Shown: positions 49,497 to 62,063 of the stretch, in pieces
Numbering within the stretch: position 1 is the stretch's first letter
How the letters are laid out: the number at the start of each line of letters is the position of its first letter
DNA from: Rachycentron canadum
Lineage: Eukaryota; Chordata; Actinopteri; Carangiformes; Rachycentridae
Direction of reading: 5' to 3'
Assembly: GCA_038496675.1 (NCBI GenBank)
Contig: CM076648.1
Span: 13,396,560-13,460,559, forward strand
DNA: 64,000 bases
Program-made: the position numbers and the translations under genes
Notes under the pieces: model-generated
Databases searched by the model: none
Seen by the model: only the letters and a program-made list of their open reading frames with translations
Told to the model about the DNA's origin: nothing

Positions 49497-49575
49497 GCAA
49501 AATGTACTTAAAGTGTCAAAAGTAAAAATCCTGAGTGTGTGTGATAACGTTATATAGTTAAGTTATTATTACTTT
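49497..49575 (+). repeat. 5' fragment of the ACTTAAAGTATCAAAAG teleost repeat
   Basis: ATGTACTTAAAGTGTCAAAAGTAAAAATC followed by TTATTATTACTTTAGG matches the family's start. A possible 3' part lies at 50078-50160, so the copy may have been split by insertion or eroded between. Confidence 0.6.
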
Positions 49576-50077
49576 AGGTTATTATTATATATTATTATTC
49601 ATCAATCTAAACTTGAGAAAAAAAATGAGACTGTAACTTTTCCTAAACAGCGGCCGTTGTAGCAACAAGTGCCGATTTTGAGATAAGGCTAAATGTCGAA
49701 CCACTGTGACATGCCACATAATCACAGCATCTGACTCCAGCCAGTGACCTTTGCCACATGTTGTCCCTCTCTCTTTCCCACCACATGTTTCCTTTCTCAC
49801 TCTACACTGTCAAGCAAAGGCAGAAATAATTAAGCCAAAATGCTAAGCTAAGTAAAGTCAGTTACACAGCAATATCTATTTAAAGTTTACTAACATTTAA
49901 CCACCAGAAGCTACTGTTGGTACAAGACCAAATAAGCATGTAGTAGTAAAACCCAGGAGTGTGCTGAGAGGAGCAAAGGTTAGTTGCATTGTCTATAAAT
50001 TCAACTTTTACAAGTTGAGACAGAGACTGTTATTTCCTCTTTTAAAATAAAATTCTTCAAGAAACCACAAGCTGATG

Positions 50078-50160
50078 AGGTAAAAAGTGCAACATTTTCC
50101 TGAAAACAACATTTTAATAAATTAAAATACAATACTTGAATAAATGTACTTTTATTTATA
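50078..50160 (+). repeat. probable 3' fragment of the ACTTAAAGTATCAAAAG teleost repeat
   Basis: GGTAAAAAGTGCAACATTTTCC and ATACTTGAATAAATGTACTT echo the family's end region. Weakly supported because it is short and AT-rich. Confidence 0.4.
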
Positions 50161-53100
50161 TTCCCTTAGTGCTGGAGCAAAGCTGTAACACACAGGATGA
50201 ACAGTATCTCACGCTGCCAGTGATAGTGCTAGGTGAAACAAGACAGCCTTGCAGCCCCATACAACCAAAGGTCAAGTCCTCTCAACACAGTTTTGAAAGT
50301 TAAAAGAAGTGTAGATGATGCAGTTTATTCTACAGTGTTTATATCCACGATTCGCTTGCAAAGACAAGCACTATTTGTCAAAACGCCAATGTGAATCCCA
50401 AAGTTTCTGCCAGATTGACTGCAGTTACCATAAAAGTGGACAGCTGGAGCACATCATTCACAGTGATGCAACATAACGCACCAGTGGGTAGGGTCACTGT
50501 TATGCAGCACCATTCCTGTCAGTAAATCAATTCATCATGCAAATGGAAAACCCCAAACCTCAGCTGCCAGTAATTATAGACAATTTATATTAGTCAAACA
50601 TAATTTACTGAACAAACACGAGATGCTGAAACAACTAAGAGCAAGTTTATTCTCACACTCAGGACATTCATTGCCACAGGTCATTTCAGAGGGAGAACGT
50701 TTATGTTTTGAACCTTTTGGAAATTAAGTTTCCATTAGAACAAGACTTTTTTTATATTCAAATGAAGGTCTGTATGATCTGAATGCAATCAACTGTATTA
50801 AGTAAGATGGTAAAAAGGTGTTTGCCTCCAGATGAAATGTAATCAAACATATTGCAATCAAAATGCAAATGAGTGCTGTATATGAATCTGTGCCTCATCT
50901 TCACACCTCTGTAATATATGGCGCTGTAGCAAATTACTCAAATGAACAATGAGATGGAAGTCGCAGATATGTCTTTCTCGGCCTCTGATTAGATCCGTAT
51001 CGCAACAAGTATAAATTGGATTTCATGCCTAAACTGTCAAACCCACAGTGCTCGAAGTAATTAACTGTACACCTGATTAGAACAATTAAAAACTTCAACT
51101 TCAGAGGAGTTTAAATATTTTAGCTCTGGATTTGGTCTCCAGAGGCATTTCATTGTAAACATCTACTGATAATGATGCTGGCGATGGTGGTGAGAGTGAA
51201 CCAAAACAATACAGCTGCAGGACACAAAGCCACAATAATGGGCTGAAACGCTAAAACACTCTTGAGAGGAGCATTGGTGATAATATTATTTACCATCCAA
51301 GTGGTCATGTGACCCATGTTGATATTAGATATTGTTTGTTGCTGCTTTGGTGGCTCGTGGAAATTTTGGTGAAAAAGTTGTTACTGAGAGTATTGTGGTC
51401 AGGAAAGAGTTATGAATCATATTTATTCACAATGTGTCAGAAATGACCGGCAGCAGTGCTGATATGCAGCAACCTTTTAACGGCTACAGACGGGAAAGCT
51501 GTCAAGTTTGAAGCTAAACTACACCATCTTAAAAGAAGCTTAAAATAGCCAAAGCTGTGGGGAAACTCAGAACAGTGGGAGGAGGGATTAGGAAAAACAC
51601 TCGTGCCTGCCGGTAACTGAGCAATGGAAAACCAGCCGGCCACTTGGGGAAAACCGGCCACTGCTCCACTGTGCCTGTCCCTGAGTGTCCTCCCATATGT
51701 GGTGAATTATCTTTCATTTCCCAAGCTACTTGGAGTGATTGGACATCTCACCCCCATCTATCTCTGTGGCCTTGCGCCCCAATTCGACCATCTGAACCAT
51801 CTCTGTCCTCAGAGGATCTGTTAGAGCACATTGAGGCTAAAGTTGGAGGCTCATTACCTCCCAAACGTAATGCTTGACCCTGTGTCACAAGCTAATCCCT
51901 TCCCCTCTGCTCCGCCATCTCCCTCAGGGTCCTTCTAGTATATTTTCTTTTACTTGGAATTATGTTGTGCTTTGATTGGAACAGTTAGCAGAGATATAAA
52001 TAGACAAACATAAATGAGTATAGAGTAGCAGCAGCATTGTTTGTATAGTTGATGAGACATTGAAAAATGTCCAGTCGAGGAAACATCCAGTCTTGACAGA
52101 CATATGTATTTGTAATAGTGAATATGTGAATGTGGTTATTTTCAGATCTATCATCTCATTTCTGCTCCATTCGCGCTGTATTCTTTCCTCTGTTTCTTTG
52201 TTAGAGATAATGAGCATCTGAAAATGTGGTTGTTTGATACTTTACTCCACAACACTACTAACTCTAACTTGGGAGATAAAAGAAATTTAAGTACTATGTC
52301 AACATCATTACTGTTTTAACTTTATTTTTAAATATGCCTGAATATTAGGTGATTGGTTGTAGAGAAAACATGTCCATGCCGATCTGTCTATTACTGATAC
52401 TACAGTACAGTGTACCTAAAAATTTTACCTTTTGCGAGTGATAGTGACAGTGATAATATTAAAATAGCTATATCAAGATATTTAGTTTGGGTTAATTGGC
52501 AAAGACATTTTGAGGGGGAGGGAGAAACACTGGCACGAATAATAAAATGAATCATGGCTGAATGCCACTCAGCTTCTCCAGTTTCAGGGTCCTGGTATTG
52601 TTCTTGCTTGCTCACTGTCATGCTGTCATGGCTTATAGGGACACTTGAATAGGAAAGAATTATCATTAACAAATACATTCATTAAATTAGTCACGTCTGT
52701 GTTTTCCCTATGCTCATCTTTCTATTTTTAGTGGTGATTTAGGATTTAAAAAGTGTCGGTTGGATTGGGCTCATGTTAAAGTCCTATTGAAGAACTGTCA
52801 TATTACACTAAAAGACAGAAGAAGAGCAAAAGCACAGACAGCCACGGTCCTGTCATATGATAATCTTACCGTATTGTTTTGGATGATGTATTATCTATGT
52901 ACTGATAATGTAATGTTAATGCACTGGCAAACAGTCTGGTCTCCACTCTGCTACTTGTTTGACTCTTTCTTCTTGCTCGTTAATAACTTTCTCTGTTTGC
53001 CCTTTTATGCTGGAAACGTACACTTGTTTTATTAGAGATTTCTAAAAAACAGTCGACTGGTGCTTAAACTTGGGGCTGACAAAAGAACAATGTGCCATAT

Positions 53101-54145
53101 CATAAAGCTGCAAAAACCAAAACTAAAAGCTAAGAGACACTGATAAGCTCAGCTGAGGATATAATTCTCTGTGGATTTTTCGACTGAGGAAAACGGAAAA
53201 AAAACGTTTCTCCACAAAGAATGATGATCACATGAGGTAGGGGTTTTATCCCAGACTTTTGTTTGGCAGTTTGTAGCCTCCCGTCTAATAGTTTCAAATA
53301 TGGTGTCTGTGAGAGGAACTTCATTTTTGATGCATCATTTCTGACAATGTCGCGGCCCCCTTTTTCTAATCATAGTCGAGCATGAACAATTATCTAAAAT
53401 TGATTAAACCTTTGTCAGAACAGGCTAATGGATGAGCATGTAGCATCTATTTAATTAGAAGCTTTGTCTTTTATGAATATGGGGGTGATTAGTTCACTGG
53501 GCAACGTAGGGTGAGTGTCATTCACTGGATCTTCCATTGTTGAGCTATTTATAGCAACATTTAGGTCTGAATAGGACTCTGCTGGCCTGTGAGGTCGTCT
53601 GAGTCAGTGTTAATAAAACCTTAATCACAGAGACTGGAGTGCGCCGTTAATGCAGTTACACACAGGACAATTTTAGGCTCTCTCATTAGATTAAAAGTGT
53701 TTTGTTTCATAATGTGAAAGACTGCACATACTAAAGCATAGAAAAGAAAAGATTTCATGTGGTGATGTAGTATGTGTGTGCTGTCAACATTTTAATTATG
53801 TTGAAGTGTTGCATAAGATTCAATCACATCTCAGCATTTACAGGCATGTTTCTTCTAATTTAGTGGTTTTACAATGATCTTTTTGTAGCAATTTATCATA
53901 ATTAGGAATCAAGAAAATATCATTATAGTTCAGTGACCAGATATGGTAACATTAATGAATAACAGCTAAATACAGTGCACATTACAACAAAGTATTAGGG
54001 CCAAGGTTAGAGAGGGAAAAAAATTTGCAAAAAAGTTGCAATATATTGAGATTAAAATGAAACATTACAAAAAAGTCAGCTTTTTTTTTTTTTTTTTAAG
54101 TTATGACTTAAAACTCCAAATATTACCTTTTTGTGAAATATAAAG

Positions 54146-54277
54146 TTTAATTCCAAAATATCTGATAAACTCGCAAAGTTTTTCTTATCATGTCTTAGGA
54201 CTTACATCAGACATCTTGACTAGTCTAGTCTAAAATATTTTGTGATTTTGCTTTTCAGTGGACATCTGAGCTTTAAT
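54146..54277 (-). terminator. candidate polyadenylation signals for cdh16
   Basis: ATTAAA on the minus strand at 54277-54272 and 54151-54146, about 145 and 270 bases after the stop codon. Neither is the canonical AATAAA, so both are tentative. Confidence 0.25.
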
Positions 54278-54420
54278 CCAATAACTGAAATACACATTCG
54301 CTTTTAGACGTTCGTGGTCACTTGATGAATTCAGCGCTCTGAAAACAACACTGTGACCAGTCACAGTCCAGTCCAGTTGGTCAAGGCAGTTAGTAGGGCA
54401 GATAATATAGTATCACCTCC

Positions 54421-57400
54421 TTAGATGGAAATCTTGAGGGGAACCCGCTCCTGGTTAGTTTTGCTTGGCCTTTTGGGATTCTGATAGGACAGTCTCACGA
54501 ATACAACAATGAGGATAGTTCCTGAAATTTACATAAAATAAACATGTAATTACAATACAGAGACATTCAACAACATTGCTGTGTTATTGCTGATTTGACT
54601 GAAAAATGTAGTGGATATTTACAGTGTCATAAAAGCCTAGTACAACATTTATTTGAGCTTTTTTTAAATTTAAAATTAATGTCACCCTCTCTCTCTTACC
54701 TATGACTGCAAAGGTGCCAAGCAGAATGCCCACTGCAGACTGAATAGTTGGCATGCCCTGCAACTGCTTGGCAGCCATTTTGCAGTTCCCTCTGACGTTG
54801 CAGGGACACACTGTGACTAACAGGAGAGAAGAGGGAAACAAAAACAGCTCACAGATCAGTGTTTTTTAACATCATGCCACAAAGTAGTTCTGACTAAACA
54901 GGAAATATAAGGCAATGAAAAATGGCCTGTTTGGGATTGATCTTCAAGATAAACCAGTTATAAACATGCTCAAACTGAAATAAACACTACTCTACTTACA
55001 GATACTGGAACATGTACTTGGGGAGTATAACTCAATACCTGCCCATACATTTGACTAGATTTGTTATATATCATATATGAAAACTTCAAACAGCAGGGGA
55101 CAGGTATCAAAGTGCCTGGGAAGTTAGTCCTAACCTACACAGCTTCTTCTCTTAACCAAACTCTTAAGTAGTTAATCCTGACCTGTGCATGAGAAGCTAT
55201 GTGTTGTTTTGTGTTATGTATATAAGGTGAAGATTATATTGGGCAGATCACAGTCTTAAGAGAGCTGTGTAATCACAAGCCTGGAAAAATCATTAGTATC
55301 ATTAATAAACAAGAACAGAGCTAGGACAAGCGGGCACGCAGGGGCTGATCTCTATTGATTGTTCCTACGCTCCTGTCCCATAACCACCCTGTCCTCGCTT
55401 CAGCTCATCAGAAGGCGTGTCAGCATTACCTGGCAAGTTTATGAAGGTGCTCCTGGGAGGGGAGCTGCTGTCAGAGATAGTGAAGGGCACAGTGTAGAAC
55501 TCAGGGGCCAGATATGGGATGTTTAAGGACAGGTTGGTGTGAGTATCTGAAGGACAAAACACTTGCTTGTTGGTTAAACAAACGACACATAAACAAATAC
55601 AGTTGATTAAACTTTGTTATACAATTACTGAATAGACAAAAGAATTTCCAAATTTTGCTTGATTGGTAATTTGTTCTTTTTTGCGCTTAAATCTGCTTTT
55701 CATCAAAGCTCCATCTAACAGAACAGCCCTGATGTTAGAGAAATGAATCAGTGTTTACTCCCTGGTACTTGTATTTGATGAATCGACAAAAGGCATTGCT
55801 TCCTCTGCAGCCCTATAACTGCTGGTGCATTATCCAGTGCATGACAGATGAGAAAATTCTGATTCACCAATACATATGTCAAGATTGTACTATTGAAAAA
55901 GTCATCACATACAGCTGCATAACTGCAAAACACACACAATGAGAGAGGCTGATTCAGCCATGTATGTAGTGGTCTGGAGTGTGTGACTCTTTATCTTATC
56001 TCTGTAAATCAGTCTAAAATACACGCCTGGCTGAGTGACGTAAAAGCCCTGTCCTGCAAAGAGAGCGTGTTATCAAGCCGTTTGAACCCTTATCTGAGGG
56101 TCTTAAACTCTACGCTTGCACCTTACCATCATTCTCCTTCATGTTCCATTTGTCAAGCGCGAGCTGTGCAGTACTTCTGAAGAGGCTGTTAATGTATTTA
56201 TCCTCTCTCTGCACTGTTTTGCCCAGTGATGTGACATTTTCACAGGGTGGATCAGTGACTAGCAAGCTACCCAGAATCACTGTGGATAACTGTTACCAAA
56301 GATGTTTCTTTTACATTACAAAGGTATCAAATGCGCTACAGACTGGATGCATAACACTTCTCTTCTTTCTGCTATGAGCAGCTTTTAATAGTGGCTGAAA
56401 TAAGAGCAGACTCTCTTATTAAGTAGATTTCTGCATTTAAAATAATGCTCAAGTGGTTGAAAATGGTACTGAAACATGGTTTCTGAAAGGCTTGAGATGA
56501 ATGGCCATGCATACAGGTGTTCTTTTCATGAGTGGTTGTGTCACGCAAATGGGCAACTTCTACAGCTGACATTATACTGTCACAAGTACACATTATTGGT
56601 ACAACCATTATTGGCTGTGACCAGGTGCAAAGCACTCTGGGAGATTCCTCTTTTAGCCTCCATTAGCTGGCAGGAACCCAGCGATGACGCCAAAGAAATT
56701 ACACAGATGATATAATTACAGCTGGGCTCAATCAATACCAACAGGAACAGGGGAGAGAAGGAGGGAGGTTAAAAAAACAAAACCTGAGAGGGAAGTGGTT
56801 GAGCTGTTTGAATGATTTAATGACAGACGTCATAGCAGTAAATAGTTTGCATTGAATGAGCCCAACATCAGCTGTTTACAACTGCAAAAAAAGGATAATT
56901 ACATTATACCTCCCACCTCAGACTGAACTGAAGAAATGTAGGAAGAAAATAGAACAGGGCAATTTGCACATGTTCAGGGCCAGATCACTGTTTCTTTGAC
57001 TATCTGCTAATGGATGGCATATGCTATTTCATTTCAGTCAAAGGAACTAAAAACATCTAGCACCCTGTGGTAAACTCTGTGTACATTAACTCTGGCTGTT
57101 TTAAAAAATCTATTTATCAGTAATGTCACATTGCATGGCCTTATCACTGGCTGATACCAACCTCTCTTCTCCAATAAATTATTTTCCTTCCTTCCTTCCT
57201 TTCTTCAATGTCATTCAAAAACAGGCTGATTGCCATCAAAGCAGACTTTGACAAAGCTGCACTACAATGCTACGATGTTGAGCATTATGCTTGGCTACAG
57301 AAAATCTCAGCTTGTTTAAGAAGCTACCAAATCCATGAAGAAAAGTAGCTTATCCTAATGATATCACCATCCATACTTGCCTCCTAACACTAATACTGTA

Positions 57401-60400
57401 TGGCCTGGGACAACCAGGTTCACCTGGTCTTCACCTCACCGTTAATAGGTGTTAGTTTCCAGTTACGACGAACTGTGGCATCACTGCGCAAGGAGAAGTT
57501 GAGCCGTCCTCCGTGCTGTGGTCCATCGCTGTCCCGTGAGGCCAGCACCAGGGCTTGGTCCTCCCAGCGAGGTGTACACAGGTACTTCCAGGAATAGTCT
57601 CCGACCAGCACTGGACTGTTGTCATTCACATCCAGGATTTGAACAGTCACCAGGGTGGATGCAGATAAAGAAGAGTTTCCTAAGGGGAAAGCAAGACAAA
57701 ATGAAAAACAGTATTAATGAAAAAGATATTAAGAACTACAGTTTTCTTTTAATTACAAGATAATCACAAATCATAATGTGCTAATCTTTACACTCACATA
57801 AAGCTAGATCCCTGTTATTGCATTACTATGGTTATGTAAAGCTAAAGTTATCTCTGAAAAATAAAAGTGGCTGTTTTGAGATACAGAAGAATAGAGATGC
57901 TGCAGCAACATGTTGATACACCAACACCTAAATTCTTCACCTTGCCCAACCTTCTTTGCTGTTTGTTTGTGTTGTTTTTTTTTTCTCTTGCATTTGCTTT
58001 CTCTTGATCTTCTGTAGCTTTGTTTTGTCTTCTGCAACTGTTTTCTTAAGGCTCTGTTTGTAAATCTGCATAGACCCACGGCATGTGTGCTTTTGCATTT
58101 GTGTATAGGATGTGCAAAGCAATCTGACACGTGGAGTTACATAAAGATTATTGAGTGCAAAGACAACTAGTTTAATAGGATGATTTGCTACATTTGAGAG
58201 AATCTGTACAATATCCACAAATTAAATCACATTATTAATAATTAATTCAAACCCCGAACAACATGCTGGATAATTAATAATCCACTGGTATAGAACATGT
58301 GCTTAAGTACGTGCCTCTTTAATCAAACAGTTGTGTGATATTAATGATGAAGTAAACTTACGTCCATCTACTGCAATGACCTCCATGGTGTATGTGCTGT
58401 TCTCCTCTCTGTCCAGGGCCTGCACAGTCTTAAGTTCTCCAGAGTATTTCCCTATTGAAAAGTACTTCTTGGTGTCCCCCTGAAGAGAATATCTGCACAA
58501 AAAGCCATGTGGATCTCTGTAAAATTTAAACTGTTATACTTCATGACTGTGAAGTTGATAATTATTCATACAGCATTCTTTAATCCCATTCGTTTACCTG
58601 ATTGGGTGAGAATCAGGGTCATACCCTCGAATGGTGGCAATAACCCGCCCTGGTTCCTCACCCTCTCTGACAGTCACCTCGTAATGGCTTTGAGACAGGA
58701 TTGGGCCCTCGTTCACATCGTCAACATAAATAGAGACGGTTGCTGTGGATGCAGGTCCGTATCGGCCACGGACCAAAGCCACTGGGTTCTGAGCACTGAG
58801 CACAAGGATGTACTCACTCTCACGCTCAAAGTCCAACACCTGTGAAAACACACGGCGATGGAGGGATTCAGTTGCATTTTGTGTTCTGAAAATCAACACG
58901 AAGGAATTACATATTAACCCAAAAAGCATTTTAGTTCTGAATATTAATGGTATTTTGCCACCATTCGAAAATCCTTGAAAATGGGTGCAAATGTAAACAA
59001 TAAAGCTAGTACCTGAATTTCTGTGGAATCACTGAGTCAAACAGTCAAACACCCACATATTACACAGACACAGCATGTCATCTTTTCAAGCAGGAGATGG
59101 ACACAGCACAGTCTCTGTTGTACTTTCAAGGAAACTGGTTTTACTGGCAGAGATTGGCTGCAATTTCCAATATGAAGCAGACACTGTAGTCACAGGGCAA
59201 AGAGCCAACCGATTCACCGCGTCACTAATTTTCCACGATGAAACACAAATGCAATTGTTATACAACTGTGTAAAGTGGATACATTGTTAAGCACGTGTAT
59301 GACCATAGAACATATGTGACATGATGTTGACATTACAGTTGCAGCCTATTCAATATAAATGATGTAACGTCATATATAAGCAAATAAATCTGTCCATAAA
59401 TGTTAGCACTTTTACATCTTCTCTGGGATATACAGTATGTACTATGTTTCAGTCCTAATATTTACAGCGAATTTGTGAGTAGCAGATTTCAAATCATAGG
59501 ATTAACATAATCTGAACACTAAAAATAGTAACTGTGACCTGTTGACTTTGTTTGACGGATTAAAAACGTAGTTTCATACTGAGGGTATGGATAGATTAGC
59601 TGCAGTTATTATAGTGTTTACAGTGCAGTCACTGATTTAAATACTTGTTAGACATTTGAAGATTTCACAGGTTTTAGTGGAAAAATAATCCAACTCAAGG
59701 CATTTCTTCATATCTTAATCTCTAATGTATTTAAATTAATTTATTGTTGTCTCCTCACTCTTGACCCAAAGCTTGTATTTGCGATCAGGGTTTACCCTTA
59801 AATGTCTGTCCCATAAAGCTAGACATCATTAAACCAGCATTGGCTGACATCATGCTGCTCTGTTGCCAGGGAGAAGAAACACAGACCTTGGAGGCTGTAT
59901 GAGTACTGCTGCTGACTGGAAGTGATGCATCAAACTACTCAGTGTGTATCAGTGCACCAGATCATGTGGATTGACTCTGAAGGCTGCAGTCAGTCATCTG
60001 AACCACTGTATTACTCAAAACCTTCACATGATATCATGATATTTCTTTTTCTTTTGGCCGTAGAATGTGAATTAGGTATCAGTGAATTCTTCTTCTTATT
60101 AGTCTCACCTCACCTTTACTGTCACAATCACATCCAATATTTAAACACCTCCAAAATGTCAATCAACAGTGAAACAAATAATCATACTGTATACTTACTG
60201 TATACAAGTAAGTAAGTGTTTAATACTGCTGATAATTCAACAGATCACATTCAATATTTTTATTTAAAACTGTGTTGACATTATTTTCTGGCCTCTTTAG
60301 TACAGTGGAAACAAGCTGGATACACAACACCTGCATCCTGTGTCCCATTAAGTTGTTGTGGCACAATTATTTGCATACAATTGCCCATTTACACATCCAA

Positions 60401-62063
60401 CAGATGTAAAGCAACATTAGCTTTCCTCTGTTTGTGTGTTACTGATGAATGTAAACTCCAAAGAGATGAGGGGAGCTGCAGAGTTGTGCAGTAAATGTCT
60501 GTGGGTTCATCATTAGTCGGGACCCATTACACATAAATGTATTTGTCCCAATGGTAACATTTTAAATATTGACTATAGCCACTTAATAACTGTCCTGTCG
60601 TTACATGAGATAGTGTTATGCCCCAATCTACCAACCAACCAAACCAGACTGGTTTTCTATGGAGGTCAGATTCATGGAAATTCAAATGAATTTATTGTAT
60701 AGTCATACTAGTTTGTATAGCATCATAGCTAACCAGTACTAGTCCAGTACTGTTGACTCATTAGATCTACAGTTCCTCCACCCTGATTAGATGCCCTCAC
60801 TTCACCTTGTTCATTATACATTTACCACAATGGCAGCCTGTGTAGTAAAGTGTTCACACGGTATAATTATTCACTTGGGCTGTGAGTAGTGTGTAATTTC
60901 TAATAATGAAATGTGTCTGCCTTGTGGCGCTGACCTCACATTATTTGTAACATAATGAATTAAAGGATTTGCTCTATTGCATTTTAATCCATTGGGGTTT
61001 TACTTGTGAAGGATTTAATTTTTTTATTAAGTAAACTAAATAAACAACAGTTTCCTCTCTGCTGCTAGTTACAGTAATATTTTCAAGTTCAATACAAGAG
61101 AAGATTTTTAACAAGTTTATCACTTAAAAAACAGAACTTCTCACGTGTTAAACTGATATCATGCAACAACATCCATTTTTAGCTCTGAAAGGTCTCCTGC
61201 TTTATCTCAGAGGACTCACAACTCAATCGCATTTGTCAGCTCCCACAGAGAGGTTGAATATAATAAACTTTCTCCTGCCTGGCCTTCTCATAGAGACCAG
61301 ACCATTACAGTTACTTTGTACACACACAAAGACACACATACACGAATAGACAGACAAACACTCATTCCCCCACACATCTCTAAAATGCCGTGCTGGATTA
61401 TAGGAGGCAGGTGAAGCATGGTGTGCCCTGGGGACAGGAGAGATTATTAGGCTCAAATATTCCATTGTCATCTGGACTGGACTTTTTTTTAACATATTGG
61501 AATATTCTTTTTCAATCTTTTCACATGTACACACTTAAATAATAAATTACCGCCCTCATTAAATGACATGGGTTATATGGGAGTGCTATTTTGACACAGA
61601 CAGCTTCTGAACGATCTCTGGCACAGACACAAGGACCGACACAAGCCATCACGCCCAAAAATTGTCCTTGACGTTGCCCCTGGGGAAAGAAATTTGTCTG
61701 TAGTCTTTCACACACTTAACAGGAGAAAGAAAAAAATTAACATGCCACAATATTGCAATTTTGAGGCATTTGGCAAGAATGTTTCACCTGAATAATTTTT
61801 TTCAGCTGATCTTAGTTTGTGTGGTAAGTGTGTTTGTATGTGTGTACAAAAGGATGTGTTATGATGTTCACCTTTGAGAGCACAAGTGAGACCTCATTGG
61901 TCTGTTTGTCTGTCACTAAAGTAAAGACCTCCTCCTCGTTTCCAGACTCTAAACGGTAGTCCACCTGCCAGCTGTCTCCTCCTCGAACATCTGCATCCCC
62001 TGCCAGCACAGCTGTTACTGTGGTGCCCACTGGAGCGTCCTCTGGGATGTGAAAAGGACCATA
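54421..62063 (-). CDS. cdh16: cadherin-16 (KSP-cadherin), C-terminal 379 aa; 5' exons beyond window
   Basis: Calcium-dependent adhesion protein of the seven-repeat (7D) group, typical of kidney and other epithelia. Exons seen: 62063-61872, 58839-58598, 58492-58362, 57679-57440, 55546-55430, 54816-54700, 54521-54421. Joins are GT-AG, phases agree, 1140 nt. They cover about the last three cadherin repeats, with linkers DVNEGP (about 105-110 of this fragment) and DVNDNSP (205-211). A membrane-proximal CPCNVRGNC (311-319) follows, then a transmembrane helix (about 332-355, GILLGTFAVIGTILIVVF) and a tail of only about 24 residues ending VPLKISI. The short tail lacks a catenin-binding domain, and its end resembles human CDH16. 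Adjacency to nae1-ca7 agrees with CDH16 on human 16q22.1. The DVNEGP linker departs from DxNDNxP. CDH17 is the main alternative, less likely by location. Confidence 0.88.
58840..61871 (-). other. cdh16: 3.0-kb intron of cdh16
   Basis: Lies between the exons ending LVLSK and beginning VLDFERE, which join in phase 0 without loss of cadherin sequence. No further exon or named repeat was recognised inside it. Confidence 0.8.

Larger units (their letters stand above)
38854..54420. other. 15.6-kb intergenic region without recognised genes
   Basis: Beyond the ca7 3' end I find no exon chain or long open frame on either strand. The longest frames are about 113 codons and resemble nothing known. In human the single-coding-exon PDP2 lies in the matching interval. 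A frame of its size (about 530 codons) is absent here. Recognisable content is repeat fragments, listed separately. Confidence 0.55.

Noticed and set aside
51437..51877. Overlapping short open frames on both strands with a GCCGGCCACT-like duplicated motif
   Set aside because: No family match, no splice support and no retroelement motif such as reverse transcriptase. Possibly a decayed repeat, but too weak to list.
61221..61720. Minus-strand open frames between cdh16 exons
   Set aside because: The neighbouring exons join in phase 0 and complete a cadherin repeat without them, and the frames look random.
54421..62063. Assignment to a classical cadherin, CDH13 or CDH15
   Set aside because: The tail is only about 24 residues with no catenin-binding region, and there is a real transmembrane helix, unlike GPI-anchored CDH13. 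Tail end and neighbours fit CDH16 better.
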